A DNA stretch of 64,000 nt from Halobacteriales archaeon QS_6_64_34 (lineage in GTDB: Archaea; Halobacteriota; Halobacteria; Halobacteriales; Haloarculaceae). The position numbers and the translations under genes are program-made. Numbering within the stretch: the stretch's first letter is position 1; each line of letters starts with the position of its first letter. Shown here one piece after another: positions 18,972 to 28,790 of this stretch. Below the pieces are notes generated by a model. It did no database searches. It was not told where the DNA came from and saw nothing but the letters and a program-made list of their open reading frames with translations. Where the stretch lies: assembly GCA_003020925.1 (NCBI GenBank), contig PXRT01000017.1, forward strand, positions 14,477 through 78,476, in the 5' to 3' direction.

Positions 18972-20189
18972 ATGAACGTCGACATCCAGTCGCTCGGCAC
19001 GTTCAACCAACTCGCCCACGAGGGGGCCAAACAGGCGACCCAGTCGCTGGCCCAGATGACCGGCATCGATGCTTCCGTCGACGTTACCAAGATTACGCTG
19101 CTCGACCGGAAAGACATCGGCGAGGACCTCGCGGGTCGCGATTTCGTCGGCGTCCAGTTCGACTACGAGGGCGTCCTCGATGGCGATACCGTGCTGGTGT
19201 TCGATGCCGAGTCGGCCGACACTATCGCTGATTCGCTGATGGCCGGCGCCAGCGAGGACCCGTCGATGGCCCGGAGCGCAGTCAAGGAAATCGGGAACAT
19301 CATGATGAGCGGCTTCATCGACGGCTGGGCCGACTACCTGGACTCGACTATCGACCACTCGCCTCCGGAGTACATCGAGAAGTCCGGGGCGGACGTGTTG
19401 CCCGACGCGCCCGAGGCCGAGGACCACCGGCAGGTGTTCGTCTTCAAGTCCGAAATCGAGTGGGTCGGGGAGTCGGTGAACTTCTACATCTACATGCTCC
19501 CCGAGTACGAATCGCTCGCGGAGGCGATGGTCGACAGCGTCGACACCGAGGGAGATGCCATCCCCATCGATAAGCTCCAGACGTTCAACGAGATGACGAC
19601 GAAAGGAACCCAGCAGGCCGCCGACAACGTCGAGATGATGACCGGGATTCCCACCGAGGCGGAGGTGACCCAGATAAGCTTCGCGCCCATCGAGGACGTC
19701 CCGAAACAGATAGGGACCGACATCTACGTCGGCACCGTCGTCGAGTTTACGGGGGTCCCCAGTGGTTACCTCATGGTACTCTTTGATGAGGTCTCTGCAG
19801 TGAACGTCGCCGAGGCGATGATGCCCGTCGAGATGGACGGCGGCGAGCTGACCGCCCAACACGAGGCCGCTATCGAGGAACTGGGCAACATCATGACCAG
19901 CGGCTTCGTCGACGGCTGGGCGAACGTGCTCCAGACATCGGTCGACCACACGCCGCCCAAGCTCGTCCACGACATGGGCCGGGCCATCGTGGACCCGCTT
20001 GCGGCACAGGTCGGTCAGCACCAAGAACACGCTTTCATCATCGACTCGGAGATGCGGACCGAGGACATCGAGTTCAGCGCCGAGATACACGCACTGCCCA
20101 ACGAGCAGGAACTGCGGGCGGCACTCGACGACCTGGATGTCGACCGCGCCGACCAGACCGAGGCCGACGTCGAGCAGATATTCGAATAA
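18972..20189 (+). CDS. cheC: CheY phosphatase family protein CheC with two CheC domains
   Basis: A 405-residue tandem CheC. Each half carries the family signature E-x-x-N followed by a PP pair about 21 residues on: Glu106/Asn109 with HSPP, and EELGNIM with HTPP near residues 285-312. Both active sites look intact. The halves begin similarly (LGTFNQLAHEGAKQATQSLAQMTGI and LQTFNEMTTKGTQQAADNVEMMTGI), showing an internal duplication. CheC dephosphorylates CheY-P and is stimulated by CheD, encoded next with a one-base overlap. Starts immediately after cheY. Confidence 0.93.
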   Translation: MNVDIQSLGTFNQLAHEGAKQATQSLAQMTGIDASVDVTKITLLDRKDIGEDLAGRDFVGVQFDYEGVLDGDTVLVFDAESADTIADSLMAGASEDPSMARSAVKEIGNIMMSGFIDGWADYLDSTIDHSPPEYIEKSGADVLPDAPEAEDHRQVFVFKSEIEWVGESVNFYIYMLPEYESLAEAMVDSVDTEGDAIPIDKLQTFNEMTTKGTQQAADNVEMMTGIPTEAEVTQISFAPIEDVPKQIGTDIYVGTVVEFTGVPSGYLMVLFDEVSAVNVAEAMMPVEMDGGELTAQHEAAIEELGNIMTSGFVDGWANVLQTSVDHTPPKLVHDMGRAIVDPLAAQVGQHQEHAFIIDSEMRTEDIEFSAEIHALPNEQELRAALDDLDVDRADQTEADVEQIFE

Positions 20190-20710
20190 TGAAAGTCTAC
20201 GACGGCAGCCAGACGGAGACGAGTCAGGAGGCCACGCCCGAGCGGCTGAAAGTCGGCATCGCGGAGTACGAGGTGACGACCGACTCGGCGGTGTTGACGA
20301 CCAGCGGGCTGGGCTCCTGTATCGGCATCGCGCTGTACGACGAACCGACGGGCGCTGCTGGCCTGGTCCACATCATGCTCCCGACCGCCGAGGACGTCGA
20401 GGGGGGCAACCGGGCGAAGTTCGCCGACACCGGCGTCACCGAACTGGTCGAGGCGCTCGAAAGTGTCGGCGCCTCGATGTCGACCATGGAGGCCAAAATC
20501 GCCGGCGGCAGCGACATGCTCGACTTCTCGGAGAACGGCTCCTCTATTGGCTCACGCAATCTCGAACAGGTCCGGACGACCTTAGCGGAGTTCGACATTC
20601 CAATCGCTGGCGAGGACGTCGGCGGGGACCACGGCCGGTCGCTTCGCCTCGAGTCCGACTCCGGTGACCTCGTGGTCAAAAACGCGAACGCCGAGTCGGT
20701 CGTCCTCTGA
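20189..20710 (+). CDS. cheD: Chemoreceptor glutamine deamidase CheD
   Basis: Deamidates receptor glutamines and partners with CheC. The 173-residue protein has the catalytic Cys44 in TSGLGSCIGIAL and His61 in GLVHIMLP, the family's cysteine-protease-like pair. It keeps the conserved KIAGGSDML and AGEDVGGDHGRS motifs. It shares one base with cheC (TAATG) and ends the chemotaxis operon; the archaellum operon starts 251 nt downstream. Confidence 0.95.
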   Translation: MKVYDGSQTETSQEATPERLKVGIAEYEVTTDSAVLTTSGLGSCIGIALYDEPTGAAGLVHIMLPTAEDVEGGNRAKFADTGVTELVEALESVGASMSTMEAKIAGGSDMLDFSENGSSIGSRNLEQVRTTLAEFDIPIAGEDVGGDHGRSLRLESDSGDLVVKNANAESVVL

Positions 20711-20961
20711 TTTCTGTTTTTGAAACTGGGAGGCCGCCGGTAGGTCCGATACCGCGTCAGACGGATGGCAGCCACGTGGCTGTCGCAGGCGCAACTTTCA
20801 GACGCTCTATCGCCACATCTCCAGTTGAAGCGATGGGTCGTATCGACGGACCAGCAAATGTGGGCTTGATTTAAAAATCAGGACAGTTTAACTAACTCTT
20901 TTGTTATCAATTATGATAGGGTAGACGGAATATTCAAGGGTATCTGTGGAAATCATCATAG

Positions 20962-22470
20962 ATGATGAGCAGTTTCGCTCTCGTGCCGACGCTACAGGCA
21001 CTCGCCCCGGACGTGGCTGCGCTGGTCCCAGCGCTCGTCGTGTTGCTGTCCGGGGGTCTGGTCGGGATGAGCATCAAGAACATGTTCGACTCGATAATGT
21101 CGGACGACGAGAGCGACGACGGCGACGATATGGGGGGTGGCGGGCTGATGGGCGACGACGGTGGCGGCGGTGACGGCGACGACGGCGACGACCTCGGCGG
21201 GCTCGGCGGGCTGGACGACGACGGCGACGACATGGGCGGCTTCGGCGACGACGAGTTCGGCGATATGGAGGACGCGACCGGTCCCGACACCGACGAGCTG
21301 GAACACCGCATCGACGAACTCGAAAACGAGGTCGGGAGCCTCTCCTCGACGGTCAACACCGTCCGCACGGAGAACGAATCCATCTCCGAATCAGTCGACG
21401 AAGTCCAGGAGAACGTCCGGAAGCTGCTCGACATCTACGAGATGGTCACCCGTGGCGTAAACCCCTTTGCCGACGACGTCAACGCCGGTATGGGCGGCGG
21501 TGGCGGCATGGGTGAAGGCGACTCCTTCGGGCTGTTCGACGACGACGGCGGCGACGACGAGAGCGAGGATATCGACGACGATGTCGCCAGCGCGGACGCC
21601 GAGGGGTTCTTCGACGAGGATTTGGTCGAAGACGACGATATGGCGATGGACGACGGGATGTCGATGGACGAGGGCGGCGATATGTTCGACGACGACCTCG
21701 ACGACGAGTCCGAAGACGACGGGGGCGAGTTCGACGAGGAGTTCGAGGAGGACGATGACATGAGTATGGACGACGGGAACAGCGACGACGATTCCGACGG
21801 CGGCAAGTCGTTCGCGGAGCTGAAAAACGAGTACGAGTCGGGCGACGCCGAGTGGGCCGAGGGCGAAGAGCCCGAGGACGACGGCAACGACCTGCTGGAA
21901 GACGATGGCGAGGACGAGATGCTCGACGGCGACGATGCCGGCCTCGAAGACGATGACCTCTTCGACGAGGTCATCGAGGACGACGAGGCGGACGGGACGG
22001 AGGCCGACCCGGAGCCGGAACCCGAGCCGACGGTCGACCCGGAGCCGGAACCGTCTGTACGAGCGGAACCGGAACCCGAGCCGACGGTCGACCCGGAGCC
22101 GGAACCCGAACCGACGGCAGAAGCTGACGACGACAGCAAACCCTATCTGGCGACGATGCCGGAGGGCTTTGTGGCCGACATGATAGTCATCGAGTGGCTG
22201 GAGTTCCTGGTGAGCCAGGCCGGATACCGCGAGACGTCCCGTGCCATCGACTACTACGAGACCATCGGCTGGATAGACGAAGACGTGGCCGACGACCTCG
22301 CGGACTACCTGCGAGGGTTCGACGACGTGGCGGACTCGGGCGACGGTCTCACCATCGACCACCACACCGAGAGCCTGCGCTACATCTCCCAACTCGACGA
22401 GGACAGCGGGGCCGAGGCCGTCGCGCTCTCGAAGCTCGTGGGAGGTGGCTCGGATGGGATTCAGCGTTAG
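20962..22470 (+). CDS. arlCE: Archaellum cytosolic scaffold ArlCE (fused FlaC/FlaE)
   Basis: A 502-residue fusion of the cytosolic archaellum ring proteins. It begins with a hydrophobic helix (about 15-40), followed by an extreme Asp/Gly stretch (about 46-105), a coiled coil (LEHRIDELENEVGSLSSTVNTV onward, 110-160), a very acidic linker (170-395) with Pro-Glu repeats at about 350-390, and the FlaD/E domain at the C-terminus (MPEGFVADMIVIEWLEFLV, about 400-465). ArlC/D/E form the ring at the motor base that binds CheF. First gene of the arl operon. Confidence 0.93.
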   Translation: MMSSFALVPTLQALAPDVAALVPALVVLLSGGLVGMSIKNMFDSIMSDDESDDGDDMGGGGLMGDDGGGGDGDDGDDLGGLGGLDDDGDDMGGFGDDEFGDMEDATGPDTDELEHRIDELENEVGSLSSTVNTVRTENESISESVDEVQENVRKLLDIYEMVTRGVNPFADDVNAGMGGGGGMGEGDSFGLFDDDGGDDESEDIDDDVASADAEGFFDEDLVEDDDMAMDDGMSMDEGGDMFDDDLDDESEDDGGEFDEEFEEDDDMSMDDGNSDDDSDGGKSFAELKNEYESGDAEWAEGEEPEDDGNDLLEDDGEDEMLDGDDAGLEDDDLFDEVIEDDEADGTEADPEPEPEPTVDPEPEPSVRAEPEPEPTVDPEPEPEPTAEADDDSKPYLATMPEGFVADMIVIEWLEFLVSQAGYRETSRAIDYYETIGWIDEDVADDLADYLRGFDDVADSGDGLTIDHHTESLRYISQLDEDSGAEAVALSKLVGGGSDGIQR

Positions 22471-22882
22471 CGGCTCGGCAGCCCTCATCTTCGTGGCCGC
22501 CTTCATCGGCTTCGGGATGTTCTACTCGGCGACCGCAAACAGCGCCGAGATGGTCACCGAAGCCCGCGAGGACCGCTCCGACCGACAGCTCGACCGGACC
22601 AACACCGCAATCGAAATCACCACCGTGAACTACGACACGACCACCGACTACCTCAACATCACCGTCGAGAACACCGGCGCCACCGAACTGGCGGTCAGCG
22701 ACGTCGACGTCCTGTTCGATAACGACTACCAAACCGGCTATCGCACGGCCGTCGAGGGTGACACCACGACGGACCTCTGGCTCTCACAGGAGACCCTGGC
22801 CATCAACGCCACGGTGGCGCCCCAGCCAAACCGTGTGAAGATAGTCACGGGCCCCGGCGTCGCCGCGACGGAGGTGGTCTGA
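22454..22882 (+). CDS. arlF: Archaellum stator protein ArlF
   Basis: A 142-residue membrane-anchored protein with one N-terminal helix (SAALIFVAAFIGFGMFY) and a beta-sandwich ectodomain (EITTVNYDTTTDYLNITVENTG), the fold that binds the S-layer to anchor the motor stator. It overlaps the end of arlCE by 17 nt. ATG 22454 is used; GTG 22445 in the same frame would add three residues. It partners with ArlG. Confidence 0.92.
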   Translation: MGFSVSGSAALIFVAAFIGFGMFYSATANSAEMVTEAREDRSDRQLDRTNTAIEITTVNYDTTTDYLNITVENTGATELAVSDVDVLFDNDYQTGYRTAVEGDTTTDLWLSQETLAINATVAPQPNRVKIVTGPGVAATEVV

Positions 22883-22883
22883 C

Positions 22884-23339
22884 GTGGCGAGCGTCTCCGT
22901 GTCTCACCTCATCCTGTTCATCGCCTCGATGATGATTGCCGCGAGCGTCGCTGGCGTGTTCACCAGCAGCATCGGCCAGCTGAGCGGCGCGCTCTCCGAG
23001 CAGGGACTGGACGTCAGCAGCGACGTCCGGACGGACGTGGAGATAATCTCGGACAGCGGGAGCGACGCTATCTACGACAGCACCAACGAGACGATTACGC
23101 TGTACGTTAAAAACACCGGTACCGAACGGCTGGTCACCGACCCGGGCGTGCTGGATATCCTCGTCAACGGCCAGTTCGCCACCGACTACACGGTGACCCG
23201 GGTCGACGGCGACGGTGCCTGGCAGCCCGGGACCGCCGTCAGAGTCGACATCCAGCGGTCACTGGACACCGGCGGGGTTGACCACCGCGTCCAGCTCACG
23301 GTCAACGGCGACGAGGAGGTGTTTAAGTTCCGAACATGA
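22884..23339 (+). CDS. arlG: Archaellum stator protein ArlG
   Basis: A 151-residue stator partner of ArlF with an N-terminal helix ([20 protein letters not shown]) and a beta-rich ectodomain ([17 protein letters not shown]). Starts with GTG one base after the arlF stop and overlaps arlH by 4 nt. ArlF-ArlG form a complex outside the membrane that contacts the S-layer. Confidence 0.93.
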   Translation: MASVSVSHLILFIASMMIAASVAGVFTSSIGQLSGALSEQGLDVSSDVRTDVEIISDSGSDAIYDSTNETITLYVKNTGTERLVTDPGVLDILVNGQFATDYTVTRVDGDGAWQPGTAVRVDIQRSLDTGGVDHRVQLTVNGDEEVFKFRT

Positions 23340-24097
23340 GCATCGCAAGCACTGACCTGTTCTCGCTTGGACTGGACGGCCACGACCGACTGAACAAGGA
23401 ACTCGGCGGCGGTATCCCGCCGGGGAGCATCATCCTCGTCGAGGGTGATTACGGCGCTGGCAAGTCCGCTATGAGCCAGCGCTTTGCCTACGGGCTCTGT
23501 GAGGAGGGCCACGACGTGACGTATCTCTCGACGGAGCTCACCGTCGGGAGCTTCCTCGACCAGATGCACTCGCTGTCCTACGACATGGTCGACCACATGC
23601 TAGACGAGAACGTGCTGTTCCTGCACGCCGACATCGGGGACTCGAACACGTTCTCGGGCGCCGACGAGGAGCAGGACCGCAAGGAGCTGCTCCGCCGGCT
23701 GATGGAGGCGGAGGTGATGTGGGACGCCGACGTCGTCGTCATCGACACGTTCGACGCCATCCTCCGGAACGACCCCAAGTTCGAGGCCCTGGTTCGCCAG
23801 AACGACGAGCGCCAGGCCGCCCTGGAGATAATTTCGTACTTCCGGGACATCATCTCCGAGGGCAAATGCATCATGATAACCGTCGACCCCTCCACGCTGG
23901 ACGAGGAGGCCATCGGCCCGTTCCGGGCCATCGCCGACGTGTTCATCGAACTCGAGATGATAGAGGTCGGCAACGACACCCGCCGTCAGATAAACGTCCT
24001 TCGCTTTGCCGGGATGGGCGAACAGGTGGGTGACACCGTCGGGTTCTCCGTTCGGTCGGGGACCGGCATCGTCATCGAATCACGGAGCGTCGCCTAG
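23336..24097 (+). CDS. arlH: Archaellum ATP-binding regulator ArlH
   Basis: A 253-residue KaiC-like RecA-fold protein that binds the ArlI motor ATPase. Walker A is GDYGAGKS (37-44), Walker B the strand at [15 protein letters not shown]; ArlH binds ATP but hydrolyses it poorly in studied species. It overlaps arlG by 4 nt and precedes arlI by 14 nt. The KaiC-like gene at 12923 shares the fold but is a different family. Confidence 0.95.
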   Translation: MSIASTDLFSLGLDGHDRLNKELGGGIPPGSIILVEGDYGAGKSAMSQRFAYGLCEEGHDVTYLSTELTVGSFLDQMHSLSYDMVDHMLDENVLFLHADIGDSNTFSGADEEQDRKELLRRLMEAEVMWDADVVVIDTFDAILRNDPKFEALVRQNDERQAALEIISYFRDIISEGKCIMITVDPSTLDEEAIGPFRAIADVFIELEMIEVGNDTRRQINVLRFAGMGEQVGDTVGFSVRSGTGIVIESRSVA

Positions 24098-24111
24098 GGG
24101 GTATCCAAGCT

Positions 24112-25785
24112 ATGACAGACCACGGACGCGCGAAACCATCGGACGAACTGCGACAGATAGCGGCCCGCCGGCCCCACCTACGGGACCACCTGAAGAAGTT
24201 CAAGCAGATTACCGGGGAGTTCCCGATGCTCATCGACGAGGCCGACAGCGACTACGAGTCGGACCGGCCCAATGTCCTCTACCCGGTTGGCGGCCCCATC
24301 TTCTGTCACGTCTACGGCGACCTCGGGCAGGACACGAAATACTACGCCATCGAGCCGGAGCTGGGCGAAGACGAGAGCGTCGTCTTCGACAAGGTCCGGA
24401 ACCGCCTCCTCCAGAAGAGCGTCAACAAGCCCGCACCCGAAAGCGAGTCCGAATACGACGACCGCATCGAGGAACTACTTCAGGAGACCACCCGTATCCG
24501 CAACGAGGACAGCGACAGCGGCGTCCTCACGCGCCTGTCGAACATCACCGACGTGGGCAGTGTCGAGGTCACCGAGTCCACCTACGAGAACATCCTCTAC
24601 CGACTCAACCGGGACATCGTCGGACTCGGCCCGCTGGAACCGGTGATGCGGGACCCGGCCAACGAGGACATCCACGTCATCGGCCGTAGCGAGTGCCACG
24701 TCGACCACGGCGTCTACGGCATGCTCCAGACCACCGTCGAGTGGCAAAGCGAGGCGGCTTTCGACCAGTGGCTGCGCAACATGGGCGAGCGGATGGGCGA
24801 CCCCGTCTCCGACTCCGACCCCATCGTCGACTCCACCCTGCCCGATGGCTCGCGTCTGAACCTCATCTACTCCGACGACGTGAGCCTCAAGGGCCCCTCG
24901 CTCACCATCCGTCAGGGCGACGAGATACCGCTCTCCATCTTCCAGATTACCGCCTGGAAAACCCTCTCGCCCGAGCTGGCGGCGTATCTCTGGCTCTGTC
25001 TGGAGAACGAACAGACCGTGTTCGTCGTCGGGGAGACGGCATCCGGGAAGACGACGACGCTGAACGCCATCACCTCGTTCATCCCGGACGACGCCAAAAT
25101 CTACACCGCAGAGGACACCGCCGAGGTGCTTCCCCCGCACAACACCTGGCAGCAACTGTTGACCCGCGAGGGCGAGGACGAGGGGACCAGCATCGACATG
25201 TTCGACCTGGTCGCCGCCGCGCTGCGGTCCCGTCCCGACTACATCATCGTGGGTGAGGTCCGTGGCGAAGAGGGCCGGATGGCGTTCCAGGCCGCTCAGA
25301 CCGGCCACCCCGTCATGCTGACCTTCCACGCCAGCGACATCGTTTCGATGATTCAGCGCTTTACCGGTGAGCCCATCAACGTCCCCGAGACGTTCATGGA
25401 CGTCGCCGACGTGGCGCTGTTCCAGAACCGCGTCAAGCAGGGCGACGACGTCCTGCGCCGCGTGACGAGCGTCCAGGAAATCGAGGGCTACTCCAAGGAG
25501 ATGGACGGTGTCGTCACCCGACAGGTGTTCAACTGGGACCCCGTCGAGGACGAAACCGTCTTCCAGGGGATGAACAACTCCTTTGTCCTCGAAGAGCAGA
25601 TAGCGACCCTGCTTGGCTACGAGGACACCCGCGACATCTACGACGACCTCCGATTCCGCGCGGACATGATAGAGCGCGCCATCCAGGAGGGGATTACCGG
25701 CTACCACGAGGTCAACGACTTCATCTCGGACTTCCAGCGCGACGGGATGGAGGGCATCCCCTTCAACATTTCCAGGCCCGACTGA
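24112..25785 (+). CDS. arlI: Archaellum motor and assembly ATPase ArlI
   Basis: A 557-residue type II/IV secretion-type hexameric ATPase that powers filament assembly and rotation. It has a divergent N-terminal domain (1-230), Walker A GETASGKTTT (about 305), the Asp box (YIIVGEVRGEEG, about 380), and the His box (GHPVMLTFHASD, about 400). Length is usual for haloarchaeal ArlI. Lies between arlH and arlJ with two bases to arlJ. Confidence 0.96.
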   Translation: MTDHGRAKPSDELRQIAARRPHLRDHLKKFKQITGEFPMLIDEADSDYESDRPNVLYPVGGPIFCHVYGDLGQDTKYYAIEPELGEDESVVFDKVRNRLLQKSVNKPAPESESEYDDRIEELLQETTRIRNEDSDSGVLTRLSNITDVGSVEVTESTYENILYRLNRDIVGLGPLEPVMRDPANEDIHVIGRSECHVDHGVYGMLQTTVEWQSEAAFDQWLRNMGERMGDPVSDSDPIVDSTLPDGSRLNLIYSDDVSLKGPSLTIRQGDEIPLSIFQITAWKTLSPELAAYLWLCLENEQTVFVVGETASGKTTTLNAITSFIPDDAKIYTAEDTAEVLPPHNTWQQLLTREGEDEGTSIDMFDLVAAALRSRPDYIIVGEVRGEEGRMAFQAAQTGHPVMLTFHASDIVSMIQRFTGEPINVPETFMDVADVALFQNRVKQGDDVLRRVTSVQEIEGYSKEMDGVVTRQVFNWDPVEDETVFQGMNNSFVLEEQIATLLGYEDTRDIYDDLRFRADMIERAIQEGITGYHEVNDFISDFQRDGMEGIPFNISRPD

Positions 25786-25787
25786 CC

Positions 25788-27536
25788 ATGGCACAGAGCG
25801 AAGCCGAGGGTGGGCTCGAACTGACCATCACCGAGACCGTCGAGGGGCTCCTAGAGTCGTACCGCCGGATGACGATTCCCCTGGAGCGGTACCTCTTTTT
25901 CATTCTGGTTCCCTCTATCGTCTTCTTCCTCCTCTCTGTGGTGGCCGCGTTCTTGCTCGACCTGCCGCTGATGATTCGGGCGCCCATCCCGCTGCTTGGC
26001 TTCCTGGCGATGGCCTCGGCGCTCTTTTACCCCAAGATTCTGCTCTCCCAGCGCAGGCGCGACCTCAACAACCGCTTTCACCTGATGATTACCCACATGA
26101 CGGTGCTGGCGACGACCAAAATCGACCGCATGGAGGTGTTCCGAACGCTCGCGAAGGAAGACGAGTACGGCGAACTCGCGATGGAGATGCACCGCATCGT
26201 CCAGCTCGTCGACACCTGGAACCAGAGCCTCGACGACGCCTGTCGCCGCCGCGCAAAGCAGGTGCCAAGCGATGCCTTCGCCGACTTCCTCGACCGGCTG
26301 GCCTACACCCTCGGGGCCGGCCAATCGCTAGAGGACTACCTCCTCTCGGAACAGGAGCAGATTATCCAGCACTACACCACGGTGTATCGCTCCTCGCTGG
26401 ACAGCCTCGAAGTGATGAAAGACCTCTACCTGTCGATGATTCTCTCGATGACGTTCGCGCTCGTGTTCGCCGTCGTCCTGCCGGTGCTGACCGGAACGAA
26501 CCCGACGATGACCGTCACCGCCGTCATCGTGATGTACATCTTCGTCCAATCCGGGTTCTATCTCGCCATCCGGTCGATGGCGCCCTACGACCCGGTGTGG
26601 TTCCACCCCGAAGAGTACCCCTCGCCCATCGAGGCACGCCTCGATAAGTCGATGTACATCGGCGTCGGCCTCTCTGCGCTCCTCCTGTTTGTCACGCTGG
26701 GCGGGATGTTCGGCGTCTCGCCTATCGCCCTCGAGGACCTCTTCTTTTTCCTCGATTCGGTCCCCCTCCCGTTCTATGCCGTCGTCCCCATCACTCCGAT
26801 GGTCGTTCCCGGCATCGTCTTCCGGCAGGAAGAACAGCGGGTCAAGAGCCGCGACGAGGCCTTCCCCAGTTTCATCCGCGCGCTGGGGGCGACCGAAGGG
26901 GCCAAACAGTCCACCACCGGGCAGGTGCTTCGCACCCTCCGCAGGAAGGACTTCGGCGCATTGACCCCCAACGTCGACGACCTCTACAAGCGGCTCAACA
27001 TGCGCATCGAACCCACCGCCGCGTGGCGCTTCTTTACCGCTGACTGTCGCTCCTACCTCATCCAGACGTTCTCGGAGATGTATCTCATCGGCCGCGAGAT
27101 GGGTGGCTCGCCCAAGCAACTGGGCGAACTCATCGCCGCCAACATGAATCAGGTGCTCCAACTCCGCCAGAAGCGTAAACAGGCGACCACGACGATGGTC
27201 GGCCTGCTGTACGGGATTACCGCCGCCTCCACGTTCGCCTTCTTCATCGGCCTGCAGGTCGTCAACATCCTCGCCGATATGTCCGTCAACTTAAACGCCG
27301 GGAGCCGGCTGGACGTCAACTCCCTCATCAACACCAGCGTCTACAACATCCCCCTCATCGAGTTCCTGCTGGTCGTCATCATCATGTTCTCGGCCATGCT
27401 GTCGGCACTGATGATTCGGACCATCGACGGCGGCCACAAGGGCAACACCTACCTGCATTTCGTCCTGCTTGCCTGGATTGGCGGGATTACGGGGACGATC
27501 ACCAAGTGGATGGTCTCGCAGTTCCTCTCTGTGTGA
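25788..27536 (+). CDS. arlJ: Archaellum membrane platform ArlJ
   Basis: A 582-residue polytopic platform protein related to the T2SS F family, the membrane partner of ArlI. Hydrophobic segments lie near 40-80, 220-265, 290-340, 465-490 and 520-580; basic cytoplasmic loops between them (ILLSQRRRDLNNRFH and LRQKRKQATTTM) would contact ArlI. The gene is full length. The IS200/IS605-type element starts directly behind its stop codon, so the arl transcript would run into transposon sequence. Confidence 0.95.
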   Translation: MAQSEAEGGLELTITETVEGLLESYRRMTIPLERYLFFILVPSIVFFLLSVVAAFLLDLPLMIRAPIPLLGFLAMASALFYPKILLSQRRRDLNNRFHLMITHMTVLATTKIDRMEVFRTLAKEDEYGELAMEMHRIVQLVDTWNQSLDDACRRRAKQVPSDAFADFLDRLAYTLGAGQSLEDYLLSEQEQIIQHYTTVYRSSLDSLEVMKDLYLSMILSMTFALVFAVVLPVLTGTNPTMTVTAVIVMYIFVQSGFYLAIRSMAPYDPVWFHPEEYPSPIEARLDKSMYIGVGLSALLLFVTLGGMFGVSPIALEDLFFFLDSVPLPFYAVVPITPMVVPGIVFRQEEQRVKSRDEAFPSFIRALGATEGAKQSTTGQVLRTLRRKDFGALTPNVDDLYKRLNMRIEPTAAWRFFTADCRSYLIQTFSEMYLIGREMGGSPKQLGELIAANMNQVLQLRQKRKQATTTMVGLLYGITAASTFAFFIGLQVVNILADMSVNLNAGSRLDVNSLINTSVYNIPLIEFLLVVIIMFSAMLSALMIRTIDGGHKGNTYLHFVLLAWIGGITGTITKWMVSQFLSV

Positions 27537-27540
27537 ACTA

Positions 27541-27590
27541 CCCTACCCTACTCGCTCACAGCTGACGCCGTTCGCTCGTTGAGGGTAGGG
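27541..27590 (-). ncRNA. Right-end hairpin / omega RNA 3' region of tnpB
   Basis: The 9-bp perfect stem with a 32-nt loop covers the last codons and stop of tnpB. In IS200/IS605 elements the omega RNA (reRNA) that guides TnpB is made from the tnpB 3' end and the right end, with the guide taken from DNA just outside. The guide here would be antisense to the last bases of arlJ. Extent is inferred. Confidence 0.5.
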
Positions 27591-28789
27591 CTTCCTGCTT
27601 CCACGACGCGCTTTGCAGATACAGGCGTATCCACAGGGAGCGCAGTCTCCACAGGCGTTGATTCGGAGCGTCCCACTCCTACATTGTCGAGGCCGCGAGA
27701 AAGGATGTTCCACGCCGCGTTCGCGTCCCTGTCCGCCTCAAACCCGCACGACGGACAGGAGTGTTCACGGACCCACAACGGCTTCTCCGTCGAGACGCCA
27801 CATGACGCGCACTCTTTGGTCGTCCCCGCTGGTTCGACTGCCACGAAGTGCGTTCCTTCCCGCTCACACTTGTATTCGAGCAACGAGAGGAACGTTCGCC
27901 ACGCGGCCGAGGCGGTGTTGCGGCTGTTCGACGGTGATTCCATCATGCCCTTGACGTTCAAGTCTTCGACCGCCACGAGGTCGTACTCCCGCGCGTAGTA
28001 CGCCGAGAGCTTGTGCAAGAAGTCACGGCGCTTCCGTCGGAGAGCGGCGTGACACTCCGCGACCCGACGCCGTTGCTTCTCGTAGTTGTTCGACCCGTGC
28101 TGTTTGCGCGAGAGCTTCCGTTGCTCGCGTTCCAACCGTTCACGTTCGTCGGAGAGGTCAAGCGATTCGACGGCGGTACTGTCCGTGTCGTGAGCGTACT
28201 TCAGGATACCCACGTCGATACCGACGCACTTCTCGGGGTTCTCAGGTGGCTCAGGTGGTTCACGGTCCATTTTGACGCCGAACGTAGCGAACCACTCACC
28301 TGTCGGCTCCTTTTTGACCGTGACCTGCTTGAGCGTAGCGTCATCGGGGATGGCGCGGTGGAGCCGAATCGGGATGTCCGCGAGTTTCGAGAGTGACAGC
28401 ACAGTCTGACCGCCCTTCTTGTCGAGCTTGAAGCCAGACTGACTGTACGTGAAACTGCGGAACTCCCGTGGCGGCTTCCACGTGAGTTGACCGACGCCGT
28501 AGCCGTTCTTTTTGAGTTTTGAGAGTCCTTTGAGGTTGTCGAACAGTCGTTCCACAACGGTTTGGAGAACCTTCGAGTACACGTCTGAGAGGTCGTCCCA
28601 CCACGTTTTGAGGTCAGGTAGCTCCGACCGTAGGGCGGTCATGGATGGCAGTTCGCCGTGTTCATCTTGGTACTCGTTGAGGCGATAGAGCGTGTGATTG
28701 TATAGTTGCCGACAAATATCGCGGTGGCGGTCCAACTCCTTGCGGTGGGCATCGGACGGCGTGAGGCGGTACTTGTAGGCGTAGTACAT
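27548..28789 (-). CDS. tnpB: RNA-guided endonuclease TnpB
   Basis: A 413-residue TnpB of the IS200/IS605 family, the ancestor type of Cas12. All RuvC catalytic positions are present: Asp192 (CVGIDVGI), Glu275 (VAVEDLNVKGM) and the third Asp in ADRDANAAWNIL (about 353-355). The zinc-ribbon has Cys327, Cys330, Cys345 and Cys348. The protein looks intact and active. TnpB of other elements cuts DNA at sites matching its omega RNA next to a short TAM and promotes transposon retention. It starts one base after tnpA. Confidence 0.95.
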   Translation of the reverse strand: MYYAYKYRLTPSDAHRKELDRHRDICRQLYNHTLYRLNEYQDEHGELPSMTALRSELPDLKTWWDDLSDVYSKVLQTVVERLFDNLKGLSKLKKNGYGVGQLTWKPPREFRSFTYSQSGFKLDKKGGQTVLSLSKLADIPIRLHRAIPDDATLKQVTVKKEPTGEWFATFGVKMDREPPEPPENPEKCVGIDVGILKYAHDTDSTAVESLDLSDERERLEREQRKLSRKQHGSNNYEKQRRRVAECHAALRRKRRDFLHKLSAYYAREYDLVAVEDLNVKGMMESPSNSRNTASAAWRTFLSLLEYKCEREGTHFVAVEPAGTTKECASCGVSTEKPLWVREHSCPSCGFEADRDANAAWNILSRGLDNVGVGRSESTPVETALPVDTPVSAKRVVEAGSPTLNERTASAVSE

Positions 28790-28790
28790 T

